Notes: generated by a model from the sequence alone, not told the origin. Shown: positions 20,601 to 29,478, counted from the stretch's first letter. The stretch: DNA of 64,000 nucleotides from Rhodospirillales bacterium URHD0017 (GCA_900110395.1 FODP01000008.1:264922-328921); one strand, 5' to 3'. Numbers and translations: made by a program.

Positions 20601-21407
20601 ATGGCAGAGAAGCGAAAAATCTCCCTGGTGCTCGCAGACGTGGACGGCACGCTCGTCACCGAACAGAAGGTGCTGACCAAACGCGCCCAGGCCGCCGTGC
20701 ACAGCCTGCGCGGGGCGGGCATCCGCTTCGCCGTCACCAGCGGCCGGCCGGCCAAGGGCATGGCCATGCTGGTGGAACCGCTGCAGATCGATACGCCGAT
20801 CGCCGGCTTCAACGGCGGGCTCGTCGTCAAGCCGGACTTCACGATCATTGACCAGAAGACCGTGCCGGCCGATGTCGCCGCACAGTCGGTCGAGCTGCTG
20901 CGCGCCCACGGCCTCGATGTCTGGGTCTATCGCGGCAATGACTGGCTGGTCGGCAAGGCCGATGGGCCGCATGTCGAGCACGAGGCCTGGACCGTCAAGT
21001 TCTCGCCGAAGGTGGTGGGTGATGTCGCCGCCGACTTGGACCAGGTCTCCAAGATCGTCGGCGTCAGCGACGATTTCGCCAACGTCCAGCGCTGCGAAGC
21101 CGACGCCAAGGCGGCCTTGGGCCAGCGCGCCACGGCCAACCGCTCACAACCATACTACCTCGACGTCACCAACAAGGACGCCAACAAGGGTGCGGTCTTG
21201 GAATACCTGTCGCGCCATCTCGGCGTGCCGGCGGCGGAGATCGCCACCATCGGCGATCAGCCGACCGACGTGCCGATGTTCCAGCGCGCGGGGTTCAGCA
21301 TCGCCATGGGCAATGCGTCCGATCAGGTCAAAGGGCAGGCCAGCGCCGTCACCGATTCCTACAACGACGAAGGCTTCGCCAAGGCGATGGAACGGTACAT
21401 CCTATGA
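20601..21407 (+). CDS. HAD hydrolase, Cof type (IIB), probable sugar phosphatase
   Basis: The 268-residue protein has motif I LVLADVDGTLVTEQK, motif II FAVTSGRPAKGMAML, a type IIB cap, and motif IV ATIGDQPTDVPMFQRAGFSIAMGNA, which is typical of Cof/YidA-type phosphatases. It is likely to dephosphorylate sugar phosphates; which intermediate is unknown. ATG 20601 is chosen over the GTG directly before it. The stop overlaps the pgl start by ATGA, so the two are translationally coupled. Confidence 0.88.
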   Translation: MAEKRKISLVLADVDGTLVTEQKVLTKRAQAAVHSLRGAGIRFAVTSGRPAKGMAMLVEPLQIDTPIAGFNGGLVVKPDFTIIDQKTVPADVAAQSVELLRAHGLDVWVYRGNDWLVGKADGPHVEHEAWTVKFSPKVVGDVAADLDQVSKIVGVSDDFANVQRCEADAKAALGQRATANRSQPYYLDVTNKDANKGAVLEYLSRHLGVPAAEIATIGDQPTDVPMFQRAGFSIAMGNASDQVKGQASAVTDSYNDEGFAKAMERYIL

Positions 21408-22120
21408 ACGGCCGCATCGAAGTCCTTCCCGATCCGCCGGCCCTGGCGCGCCACGTCGCCGAGTGGATGACGGCAGCGGCCGTCGCGGCGAAAGGCACCT
21501 TCCGGGTGTCGCTTTCCGGCGGCTCGACGCCCAAGGCGCTCTTCGCGCTGCTCGCCTCCGCTGACTTCATCGGGCGTTTCCCTTGGGCGAAAACCTCGTG
21601 GTACTGGGGCGACGAGCGGTTCGTTCCCTACGATCATCCGGAGAGCAATTACCGGATGACGCGCGAGGCGATGCTGAGCAAGGCGCCGGTGCCGCCGGGA
21701 AACGTCCATCCCGTGCCAGCCCACGGCACCCCTGAGGAGGCCGCGTCGCGCTACGAGCAGACATTGAAGGCAGCCTACGGCGCCGAGGTGCTGGATCCGG
21801 CGCGGCCGCTGTTCGACATCACGCTGCTGGGGCTCGGCCCCGACGGCCATACCGCCTCGTTGCTGCCGGGCGAACCGGTACTGCAGGAGCGCAAGCGCTG
21901 GGTCGCGGCGGTCTCGCACGGCCGGCCGGAGGTCCGCATCACCATGACCTATCCGGTGATCGAGAGCAGCCGGCAAGTCGCCTTCCTGGTGGCGGGCAAG
22001 GAGAAGACCGCGATCATGAAGACGATCCGCGCCGGCGGCAGCGACGTGCCGGCCGCGCGGGTCAGGCCAGTCGGCGACCTCGTCTGGTTCGTCGATCGCG
22101 CCGCGGCGGGGGAAGGCTGA
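21404..22120 (+). CDS. pgl: 6-phosphogluconolactonase
   Basis: The 238-residue protein has the DevB-type signatures FRVSLSGGSTPKALFALL, WYWGDERFVPYDHPESNYRM and LLGLGPDGHTASLLPG. It hydrolyses 6-phosphogluconolactone to 6-phosphogluconate, joining zwf and gnd. The start overlaps the preceding HAD gene and rpe starts 8 bases after the stop. Confidence 0.95.
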   Translation: MNGRIEVLPDPPALARHVAEWMTAAAVAAKGTFRVSLSGGSTPKALFALLASADFIGRFPWAKTSWYWGDERFVPYDHPESNYRMTREAMLSKAPVPPGNVHPVPAHGTPEEAASRYEQTLKAAYGAEVLDPARPLFDITLLGLGPDGHTASLLPGEPVLQERKRWVAAVSHGRPEVRITMTYPVIESSRQVAFLVAGKEKTAIMKTIRAGGSDVPAARVRPVGDLVWFVDRAAAGEG

Positions 22121-22128
22121 CCGGGACC

Positions 22129-22815
22129 ATGGCCGGCCCCATCCTCATTGCGCCCTCGGTCCTGTCGGCCGATTTCGCGCGCCTGGGCGAGGAGGTGCGG
22201 GCCGTCGACGCGGCCGGGGCCGATTGGATCCATGTCGACGTGATGGACGGCCGTTTCGTTCCCAACATCACCATCGGGCCGGTCGTGTTGAAGGCCATTC
22301 GCCGCTCGACGGCAAAGCCGCTCAACGTCCATCTGATGATCGTCGAGCCCGAGCGCTATGTCGCTGCCTTCGCCGAAGCCGGCGCCGATCACCTGCTGGT
22401 CCAGGCCGAGCCCGGCTCGACCATCCACCTGCATCGGGTGCTCGGCCAGATCCGCGCGCTCGGCAAGAAAGCGGGCGTGGTGGTCGATCCGGCGAGCCCG
22501 CCGGAGCTCATCGAATACGTCCTGCATCTCTGCGACATCATCCTGGTGATGACGGTCAATCCCGGGTTCGGCGGGCAGTCGTTTCTGCCCGAGATGCTGC
22601 CCAAGATCCGGCGCATCCGCGAGATGTGTGCGCAACGCGGCCTCGATCCGGTGATCGAGGTCGATGGCGGCGAGAACGAGACGACGGCGCACCAGGCCGC
22701 CGCGGCCGGCGCCACCGCGATCGTCGCCGGCTCGGCGATCTTCGGCACCAGGGACTACAAGGCTGCCATTGCCGCGATCCGCGCCAGCGCTGCCGCCGGG
22801 GCTGCCAAGCCATGA
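22129..22815 (+). CDS. rpe: Ribulose-phosphate 3-epimerase
   Basis: The 228-residue TIM-barrel enzyme begins IAPSVLSADFARLGEEV. It has the metal-site segment DWIHVDVMDGRFVPN with His and Asp ligands, MTVNPGFGGQSFLPEMLPKI, and the phosphate-binding end GATAIVAGSAIFG. It interconverts ribulose 5-phosphate and xylulose 5-phosphate. Its stop overlaps the start of the rpiA-gluconokinase fusion (ATGA). Confidence 0.96.
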   Translation: MAGPILIAPSVLSADFARLGEEVRAVDAAGADWIHVDVMDGRFVPNITIGPVVLKAIRRSTAKPLNVHLMIVEPERYVAAFAEAGADHLLVQAEPGSTIHLHRVLGQIRALGKKAGVVVDPASPPELIEYVLHLCDIILVMTVNPGFGGQSFLPEMLPKIRRIREMCAQRGLDPVIEVDGGENETTAHQAAAAGATAIVAGSAIFGTRDYKAAIAAIRASAAAGAAKP

Positions 22816-24041
22816 GTGCCGGCGCGATCCCGGCCGACACGGATCGCGATGCGCTCAAGCGGGCAGCGGCGGAGGCGGCGGTCGAGCTGATCGAGGACGG
22901 CATGATCGTCGGGCTCGGCACCGGCTCGACGGCGGCGTTCGCGGTCGAGGCGCTGGCCCGCCGGCATCGACAGGGCCTCAGCTTCGTCGGCATTCCGACG
23001 TCAGAGCGAACCGCGGCACAGGCGAGGGCAGCCGGCATTCCGCTGTCCTCCTTCGCGGAGCATCGCCAGATCGACCTCACGATCGATGGCGCCGACGAGG
23101 TCGAAAGCGGCACCTTGAACCTGATCAAGGGCCTGGGTGGCGCCCTGCTGCGCGAGAAGATCGTCGCCAATGCAAGCCGGCGTCTCGCCATTGTCGTCGA
23201 CGGCGCCAAGCTGGTCGATCGGCTGGGGACGCACGCGCCGGTGCCGGTCGAGGTCGTCGCCTTCGGGCTGGAAGTCACCCGGGCGGCTCTCCAAGTGTTC
23301 GCCGAGGAGGTCCGGCCGCGCCTGACGCCGGCGGGAGACCTGTTTGTCACGGACGGCGGCAACCGCATTCTCGATTGCCACTTCGCGGGCCCCATCGCCG
23401 ATCCGGCACGGCTCGAGGACCGTATCCGCCGCGTTGTCGGCGTGGTCGAGAGTGGCCTGTTCATCGGCCGTGCCGACCCGGTCTTCGTCGCAGACGGGCA
23501 GGGCATCCATCGCCTCGACAGCGCACGGGCGCATCGCGGCCGTCCGCCGGTCCTGGTGATCATGGGCGTGTCGGGCGCCGGCAAGTCGACTGTCGCCGCG
23601 GAGCTCGCCGGGCGCCTCGGCTGGCCGTTCGAGGAGGGCGACAGCCTCCATCCCGAGGCCAACGTCGCCAGGATGCATGCCGGACTCCCGCTGACCGATG
23701 CGGACCGCCAGCCCTGGCTCGAGAGCGTGGCCGCCTGGATCGACAGTCAGCGTGCCAGGAAGCAGCCGGGCATCATCACCTGCTCAGCCCTCAAGCGGTC
23801 GTATCGCCGGATCGTCATCGGCGACCGGCCGGAAGTGCGGCTTGTCTACCTTCGCGGCAGCCGCGATGTCATGGCCGAACACCTGGCCAGGCGCAGCGGC
23901 CATTTCATGCCGGCGAGCCTGCTGCAAAGTCAGATCGATACGCTCGAGGAGCCCGGACCGGACGAGGATCCTCTGATTGTCGATGTCGGTGCGTCCGCCG
24001 ACCAGGTCGCCGGGGAGATCATCCGCCTGCTCGGCACGTAG
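22812..24041 (+). CDS. Ribose-5-phosphate isomerase A fused to gluconokinase
   Basis: The 409-residue product has two enzymes in one frame. Residues 1 to about 238 are RpiA: VGLGTGSTAAFAVEAL, SFVGIPTSERTAAQA, DLTIDGADEV with catalytic Asp residues, IKGLGGALLREKIVA and LFVTDGGNRILD. Residues about 245-409 are a GntK-type P-loop kinase: Walker A GVSGAGKST at 252-260, EEGDSLHPEANVARMHAGLPLTD, ITCSALKRSYRRI and HFMPASLLQSQIDTLEEP. The linker is about 8-10 residues. RpiA makes ribose 5-phosphate from ribulose 5-phosphate; GntK makes 6-phosphogluconate from gluconate and ATP. The fusion adds a gluconate entry point to the pathway. There is no internal stop or frame change. Confidence 0.93.
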   Translation: MSAGAIPADTDRDALKRAAAEAAVELIEDGMIVGLGTGSTAAFAVEALARRHRQGLSFVGIPTSERTAAQARAAGIPLSSFAEHRQIDLTIDGADEVESGTLNLIKGLGGALLREKIVANASRRLAIVVDGAKLVDRLGTHAPVPVEVVAFGLEVTRAALQVFAEEVRPRLTPAGDLFVTDGGNRILDCHFAGPIADPARLEDRIRRVVGVVESGLFIGRADPVFVADGQGIHRLDSARAHRGRPPVLVIMGVSGAGKSTVAAELAGRLGWPFEEGDSLHPEANVARMHAGLPLTDADRQPWLESVAAWIDSQRARKQPGIITCSALKRSYRRIVIGDRPEVRLVYLRGSRDVMAEHLARRSGHFMPASLLQSQIDTLEEPGPDEDPLIVDVGASADQVAGEIIRLLGT

Positions 24042-24060
24042 CGACGTGGGAGACTGATCG

Positions 24061-26697
24061 ATGCCCGTGACGATCACCCCCGAAGGACAACGCCTCGCCG
24101 AGGCGAACGGACGCCGCAAGGCCTGGCGCAAGTGGGGTCCCTATGTGAGCGAGCGCCAGTGGGGCACGGTGCGCGAAGACTACAGCGCCGATGGCGACGC
24201 CTGGAACTACTTCCCCCACGATCACGCGCGCAGCCGGGCGTATCGCTGGGGCGAGGACGGGATCGGCGGGTTTTGCGACGCCAAGCAGCAGCTCTGCATG
24301 GCCGTCGCGCTGTGGAACGGCAAGGACGCGATCCTGAAGGAGCGCATGTTCGGCCTCAGCAACCGCGAGGGCAATCACGGCGAGGACGTCAAGGAGCTCT
24401 ACTACTACCTCGACGCGGTGCCGACCTACAGCTACGTCCGCATGCTCTACAAGTACCCGCAGGCGGCGTTTCCCTACGACCTGCTGGTGCAGGAAAATGC
24501 CCGGCGCGACCGGCGGCAGCCCGAATTCGAGATCATCGACACCGGCATCTTCGACGCCGACCGCTATTTCGATGTCGACATTGAATATGCCAAGGCGGAC
24601 GTCGACGACATCCTGCTGCGGGTGACGGTCGCCAATCGCGGGCCCGAGGACGCGCAGATCCATGTGCTGCCCCAGGTCTGGTTCCGCAACACCTGGAGCT
24701 GGTTCACCGACAAGCCAAAGCCCAACATCGAGCGCGCCGGCGACGATGTCGTGGCGGCGCACGAGACATTCGGCGCCTATGCGATCCACTTCGATGGACC
24801 GGACGAGATCAAGTTCTGCGAGAACGAGACCAACCTGGCCAAACTGTACGGCTGCGAACCGACCGGACGCCTGCACAAGGACGGCTTCCACGACTATGTG
24901 GTGGGCGGCGCCGAGGAAGCGGTCGGTTCACAAAAGGGCACCAAGGTGGCCGGGATCTTTCGCCGCACCGTTGCAGCGGGCGCCAGCACCACCATCCGCG
25001 TCAGGCTGAGCCTGGGACCAGTCAAGGCCGGGGCCTTCGACGATTTCGAGCGGATCTTCAGCCTGCGCAAATCCGAGGCGGACGGCTTCTACGCCGCGCT
25101 GCAGGGCAAGGTGGTGGACGAGGATCTCCGCCGCATCCAGCGCCAGGCTTTCGCCGGCGTCCTGTGGTCGAAGCAGTATTTCTACTACGACGTGACCGAG
25201 TGGCTCGACGGCGACCCGGCGCAACCCGCGCCCGCCAGCGCCCGCCATAAGGGACGCAACAGCGAGTGGGTCCATGCCACCATGGAAGACGTCGTCTCGA
25301 TGCCGGACAAATGGGAATTTCCCTGGTTCGCGGCGTGGGACTGGGCCTTTCATCTGGTCACGCTCGCCTGTCTCGATCTCGAGGACGCCAAGCACCAGCT
25401 GATCCTGCTCGGACAGTCCTGGTACATGCATCCGAACGGGCAGCTGCCGGCCTACGAATGGAACTTCAGCGACGTCAATCCGCCCGTGCAGGCCTGGGCG
25501 GCGCTGCGCCTCTACGAAGAGGAGCGGCGGCTGAACGGCAAGGGTGACCGGAAGTTCCTCGAGCGGATCTTCACCAAGCTGCTGCTCAATTTCACCTGGT
25601 GGGTGAATCGCAAGGACCCGCGCGGCCTCAACGTCTTCGAAGGCGGTTTCCTCGGCATGGACAATATCGGCGTTTTCGACCGGTCCGCGCCGCTGCCGGT
25701 CGACGGCATGCAGGTCCAGTCCGACGGCACGTCGTGGATGGCGATGTACAGCCTGAACATGCTGCGCATCGCCATCGAGCTGGCGCAGGAAGACGATGCC
25801 TATCAGGACATCGCGACCAAGTTCTTCGAGCACTTCCTGATGATCGGCGGGGCCATGACCAACCTTGGCGGCAAGGGCCTGAGCTTGTGGGACGACAGCG
25901 ACAATTTCTTCTACGACTGGCTGGTCATGAGCAATGGCGAGGCAACGCCGCTTCGCGTTCGCTCCCTGGTCGGCCTGATTCCGTCGTTCGCCGTCGAGAC
26001 CATAGACGCGGAGTTGCTGAAGAACCTGCCATCCTTCATCCGCCAGCGGGACTGGTACCTGCGCTATCGTCCGAAGCTTGCGGTCCTGGTTTCGCGCGTC
26101 AACACGCCGGGCGCCGACGACACGCGCTTGCTCGCCATCGCCCGCGCCTTTCGTGCGAGCAAGGTGCTGGGACGCGTCCTCGACAGGAACGAATTCCTGT
26201 CGGACTACGGGATCCGGTCATTGTCGCGATACCATCTCGACCACCCCTACGTCTTCGAGACCGGCAGCTTTCGCTCCTCCGCCGTCAGATACGTCCCGGC
26301 CGAATCGGAAAGCGATCTCTTCGGCGGGAACTCCAATTGGCGCGGGCCGATCTGGATGCCGATGAACTACCTGTTCATCGAAAGCGTGAACAAGTTCGCC
26401 AAGTTCTACGGCAATGATTTTCGCGTCGAATGCCCGGTCGGGTCCGGCGCAATGCTGTCGCTGAAAGAGATCGCCGACGATGTGCGCAACCGCCTGATCA
26501 ACATCTTCCGCCGCGACGACAAGGGACGACGGGCCGTCTTCGGCAGCTACGAGAAGATGCAGACCGATCCGCACTTCAAGGATTACCTGCTGTTCCACGA
26601 ATACTACGACGGCGACACCGGTCGCGGCCTCGGCGCCTCGCACCAGACCGGGTGGAGCGCCCTGGTCGCCAACATGATTGCCGAGCTGCACGAATAG
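24061..26697 (+). CDS. GH63-like glucosidase (MGH1-type)
   Basis: The 878-residue protein begins TPEGQRLAEANGRRKAWRKW, followed by GPYVSERQWGTVREDYS, the start shared by a family of large bacterial and fungal glucosidase-like proteins of clan GH-G (GH63). The (alpha/alpha)6 barrel contains FPWFAAWDWAFHLVTLACLD with the candidate catalytic Asp, PNGQLPAYEWNFSDVNPPV, and near the end HPYVFETGSFRSSAVRYVPAES and HQTGWSALVANMI. There is no signal peptide. The likely substrate is an alpha-glucoside such as glucosylglycerate or a trehalose-type sugar, which the sequence does not decide. GGGAGA precedes the ATG by 8 bases. The GH13 gene follows after 1 base. Confidence 0.85.
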   Translation: MPVTITPEGQRLAEANGRRKAWRKWGPYVSERQWGTVREDYSADGDAWNYFPHDHARSRAYRWGEDGIGGFCDAKQQLCMAVALWNGKDAILKERMFGLSNREGNHGEDVKELYYYLDAVPTYSYVRMLYKYPQAAFPYDLLVQENARRDRRQPEFEIIDTGIFDADRYFDVDIEYAKADVDDILLRVTVANRGPEDAQIHVLPQVWFRNTWSWFTDKPKPNIERAGDDVVAAHETFGAYAIHFDGPDEIKFCENETNLAKLYGCEPTGRLHKDGFHDYVVGGAEEAVGSQKGTKVAGIFRRTVAAGASTTIRVRLSLGPVKAGAFDDFERIFSLRKSEADGFYAALQGKVVDEDLRRIQRQAFAGVLWSKQYFYYDVTEWLDGDPAQPAPASARHKGRNSEWVHATMEDVVSMPDKWEFPWFAAWDWAFHLVTLACLDLEDAKHQLILLGQSWYMHPNGQLPAYEWNFSDVNPPVQAWAALRLYEEERRLNGKGDRKFLERIFTKLLLNFTWWVNRKDPRGLNVFEGGFLGMDNIGVFDRSAPLPVDGMQVQSDGTSWMAMYSLNMLRIAIELAQEDDAYQDIATKFFEHFLMIGGAMTNLGGKGLSLWDDSDNFFYDWLVMSNGEATPLRVRSLVGLIPSFAVETIDAELLKNLPSFIRQRDWYLRYRPKLAVLVSRVNTPGADDTRLLAIARAFRASKVLGRVLDRNEFLSDYGIRSLSRYHLDHPYVFETGSFRSSAVRYVPAESESDLFGGNSNWRGPIWMPMNYLFIESVNKFAKFYGNDFRVECPVGSGAMLSLKEIADDVRNRLINIFRRDDKGRRAVFGSYEKMQTDPHFKDYLLFHEYYDGDTGRGLGASHQTGWSALVANMIAELHE

Positions 26698-26698
26698 G

Positions 26699-28150
26699 AT
26701 GACTGTCGCGGTGGCGCGCTATCCCGCACTGTTCGAGATCAACACGAGGGCGTGGCTTTGGCGGCTATCGCAGGAGGCCGGAAGGCCGGTCACCCTCGCC
26801 ACCGTCGACGATGCCATCCTGGATGATCTCGCGGGTCGCGGCTTCGACTGGATCTGGCTCTTGAGCGTGTGGCAGACGGGCGCGGCCAGCCGCGCCGTGT
26901 CGCGCGGCAATCCGGCCTGGCAGGCCGAGTTCCGGGCGGCGCTGCCGGACCTGACGCAAGATGACATTTGCGGATCGGGCTTCGCCATCAGCGCCTACGA
27001 GGTCGATGACGGGCTGGGCGGCAAGGCGGCGTTGGCCGCGTTGCGCGCCCGGCTCGCCGCGCGCGGCCTGCGGCTGATGCTCGATTTCGTGCCCAATCAC
27101 ACCGCGCTCGATCATCCGTGGACGAAGACGCATCCCGATTTCTATGTCCAGGGCAGCGATTATCGCGTCGACACCGATCAGGGGCCACGCATCCTGGCCC
27201 ATGGGCGTGATCCCAACTTTCCCGGCTGGCCCGACACGCTGCAGCTGAACTATGCCAATCCGGCGCTGCAGGCGGCGCAGGTCGCGGCACTGCAGACGAT
27301 TGCCGGGCAATGCGACGGCGTGCGCTGCGACATGGCGATGCTCGTGCTGCCGGACGTCTTTCAACGCACCTGGGGCCTCGCGCCGGCGCCGTTCTGGCCG
27401 AAGGCGATTGCAGCCGTGCGCGATGCCCAGCGCGGCTTCACGTTCATGGCCGAGGCCTATTGGGACCTCGAGTGGGACTTGCAGCAGCAGGGCTTCGACT
27501 ACTGCTACGACAAGCGCCTCTACGATCGCCTTTGCCATGCGGATGCCGGCAGCATTCGCGCCCACCTGGGCGCGGGACTCGACTATCAGGACCGGCTGGC
27601 GCGCTTTCTCGAGAATCACGACGAGGCGCGCGCCGCCGCGGTCTTTCCCTGGCCGCGGCACCAGGCGGCCGCCATTGTCACGTACTTCGCGCCAGGGCTG
27701 CGGTTCTTCCACCAGGGTCAGTTGGACGGTGCGCAAGCCCGAGTGCCCGTCCATTTGCGTCGCGCGCCGGCCGAAGCCCGCGACGCCGACGTTGCCGCCT
27801 TCTACGACGGCATGCTGGCGGCGCTGAGGACCGACAGCTTTCACCATGGCGCCTGGTCACTGATCAGGCCGCAAACGGCTTGGGACGGCAATCCGACGGG
27901 GCAGGACTTCATTTCCTATGCCTGGCAGTCGTCGAACGGCCGCTACGTCGTCGTCGTCAACTATTCGGATCACCAGGGGCAGTGCCGTCTGCGGCTGCCC
28001 TTCGACGATGTGGCCGGCCGCCGGTTCCGTCTGGTCGATGTGATGGGAAGCGAGGTCTATTGGCGCGACGGCGGCGAGCTGGTCGAGCCGGGTCTCTACA
28101 TCGATCTCGGCGCGTGGCGCTTCAACGTCTTCAGGCTGGATCCCGCATGA
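26699..28150 (+). CDS. GH13 alpha-amylase family protein
   Basis: The 483-residue protein is a TIM-barrel GH13 enzyme with C-terminal beta domain. Conserved region I is LMLDFVPNHTALDHP, region II GVRCDMAML (nucleophile Asp), region III FMAEAYWD (acid/base Glu) and region IV FLENHDEAR (His-Asp). The triad is complete. It starts unusually early with LFEINTRAWLW, as in a group of amylase-like proteins that act on sucrose, trehalose or short glucans. Substrate is unassigned. Its ATG lies 1 base after the stop of the GH63-like gene, and its own stop overlaps the next gene. Confidence 0.87.
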   Translation: MTVAVARYPALFEINTRAWLWRLSQEAGRPVTLATVDDAILDDLAGRGFDWIWLLSVWQTGAASRAVSRGNPAWQAEFRAALPDLTQDDICGSGFAISAYEVDDGLGGKAALAALRARLAARGLRLMLDFVPNHTALDHPWTKTHPDFYVQGSDYRVDTDQGPRILAHGRDPNFPGWPDTLQLNYANPALQAAQVAALQTIAGQCDGVRCDMAMLVLPDVFQRTWGLAPAPFWPKAIAAVRDAQRGFTFMAEAYWDLEWDLQQQGFDYCYDKRLYDRLCHADAGSIRAHLGAGLDYQDRLARFLENHDEARAAAVFPWPRHQAAAIVTYFAPGLRFFHQGQLDGAQARVPVHLRRAPAEARDADVAAFYDGMLAALRTDSFHHGAWSLIRPQTAWDGNPTGQDFISYAWQSSNGRYVVVVNYSDHQGQCRLRLPFDDVAGRRFRLVDVMGSEVYWRDGGELVEPGLYIDLGAWRFNVFRLDPA

Positions 28151-28566
28151 CATTCGCGATCAAGGCCCACGTTCGCGATCCGCGGGTGAAGACGTTCGAC
28201 TTCGTCGCGCAAAAGACGATGTATGGCGGCAAGCATGTCGCCGAGGGCGATACGATCTTCGTGTTCGCCAGCGAGAACGAGGGCGGACAGGGCCTGATCG
28301 CACGCGGCGTCGTCACCTCGGTCAGGCCGGCGGCGAAGAGGCCGGGCCTTGCCCGGCAAACCCCGCTTGTAAGCCTCTCGATCAGACGCACCGCCCGCGC
28401 GCGGCGGCCGCTCGGCCGGCGCGAGCTCAGGCCTCTCACCGACTGGCAGGACGGCGCGCCTGGGACCGAGCTCAACTTCAAGTTCTACCGCCAGGCGACG
28501 AACAAGATCGTCGGCCTGACTGACGAGGCGGCATCATTTCTGGCCTCGTTCTTCCGGACGTCTTGA
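28147..28566 (+). CDS. Conserved small protein of unknown function (139 residues)
   Basis: The ATG overlaps the stop of the GH13 gene (ATGA), so it is the last gene of the glycosidase/pentose phosphate run. The product starts MTFAIKAHVRDPRVKTFDFV and has a beta-rich core with TIFVFASENEGGQGLIARGVVTSV, which resembles PUA/EVE-like nucleotide-binding barrels. The fold assignment is only suggestive. There is no signal peptide or membrane span. The C-terminal part contains the positively charged segment RRTARARRPLGRREL. Confidence 0.7.
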   Translation: MTFAIKAHVRDPRVKTFDFVAQKTMYGGKHVAEGDTIFVFASENEGGQGLIARGVVTSVRPAAKRPGLARQTPLVSLSIRRTARARRPLGRRELRPLTDWQDGAPGTELNFKFYRQATNKIVGLTDEAASFLASFFRTS

Positions 28567-28592
28567 CTTGCCCGGCGCGCAAACGCTCTAAC
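28563..28592 (+). promoter_or_regulatory. Candidate promoter of the GH25 gene
   Basis: TTGACT (28563-28568), an 18-base spacer and TCTAAC (28587-28592) form a plausible sigma-70 promoter. The -10 element ends only 9 bases before ATG 28602, so the transcript would be leaderless or nearly so, which fits the lack of a Shine-Dalgarno there. Confidence 0.45.
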
Positions 28593-28601
28593 GGTCGGCG
28601 A

Positions 28602-29423
28602 ATGATCTCTCGCAGGAACGCTCTTTCGGGTCTCGCGGCTTCAGCGGTGGCGGGGTGCGGCAGCCGCCAGGCGGCCTATCAGGCGCCGTCCCACTATCCG
28701 ATCGCGCCGCCGCCACCCGATCGCGCATCGCTGGGACTGGATGCGGTGATCGACATCAGCCGCAGCGTGACCGTCTCCGACTTCCGGCGGGTGCGGCAGA
28801 GCAACATCCTTGGCGTCATCCACAAGGCGAGCGAAGGCGGAGACTATGCCGACACGGCCTATGCCGGGCGCCGTCCGCAGGCCGAGGCGGCGGGATTGCT
28901 GTGGGGCGCATATCACTTCGGCACCGGGCAATACTCAGGCGAACAGCAGGCCGCGTTCTTCCTGGCGCAGGCGCGGCCGGGGCCGCGGACCCTGCTCGCC
29001 CTCGACCTGGAAGCCAACGAGAACAATCCTTCGAACTCGATGACCGTCGCGCAGGGCGAAGCCTTTGTGCAGATGGTAGCCCAGGCGACGGGCCGGCTGC
29101 CGGTCGTGTACGTGCACCCGACCTGGGCCAATGGCGAGCCCCTGCCGAACTCCGGCCTTAGCCTGGGTGCAACGATCACGCCCGGCTCGATCCTCGCGCG
29201 CTGCGGCCTATGGGTCGCCGACTACCATGATTCGCCCGAGGTCCCGCAGGCCTGGGCGGCGAGTGGCTGGCGGCTCTGGCAGTATGCCGGCGACGAGAGC
29301 ACGGGCCGGCCGGCCTACGGCCAGACCACCATCGTGCAGGGCGTCAGCCACTGCGACCGCAACCTGTTCAATGGCGACGCCGACGCGCTCCGCCGGTTCT
29401 GGGGTGCGGCCGGCGCCTCTTGA
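28602..29423 (+). CDS. GH25 lysozyme-like lipoprotein
   Basis: The 273-residue protein starts with MISRRNALSGLAASAVAGCGS, a twin-arginine-like N-terminus and a lipobox (AVAGC), so it is probably a lipidated envelope protein. The rest matches GH25: LDAVIDISRSVTVSDFRRV (first catalytic Asp), GVIHKASEGGDYAD, GAYHFGTGQYSGEQQAAFFL and LLALDLEANENN (DxE). GH25 enzymes cut the beta-1,4 MurNAc-GlcNAc bond of peptidoglycan. It may remodel the cell wall. I use ATG 28602, which gives a proper signal peptide; the frame is open 13 codons upstream. Confidence 0.85.
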   Translation: MISRRNALSGLAASAVAGCGSRQAAYQAPSHYPIAPPPPDRASLGLDAVIDISRSVTVSDFRRVRQSNILGVIHKASEGGDYADTAYAGRRPQAEAAGLLWGAYHFGTGQYSGEQQAAFFLAQARPGPRTLLALDLEANENNPSNSMTVAQGEAFVQMVAQATGRLPVVYVHPTWANGEPLPNSGLSLGATITPGSILARCGLWVADYHDSPEVPQAWAASGWRLWQYAGDESTGRPAYGQTTIVQGVSHCDRNLFNGDADALRRFWGAAGAS

Positions 29424-29478
29424 ATCAGGGCCCGGATTGGGCTTGATGGTACCCACGAATTAGGGAGAGAGGACACCG

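Noticed and set aside
16787..20981. Two minus-strand open frames of 640-685 codons over tkt and zwf
   Set aside because: Both are antisense to well-recognised enzymes and show only the compositional bias of third-position GC.
22812..24041. Possibility that the rpiA-gntK fusion is a frameshift or assembly artefact
   Set aside because: Both halves are in one uninterrupted frame with a short linker, and base composition does not change at the junction.
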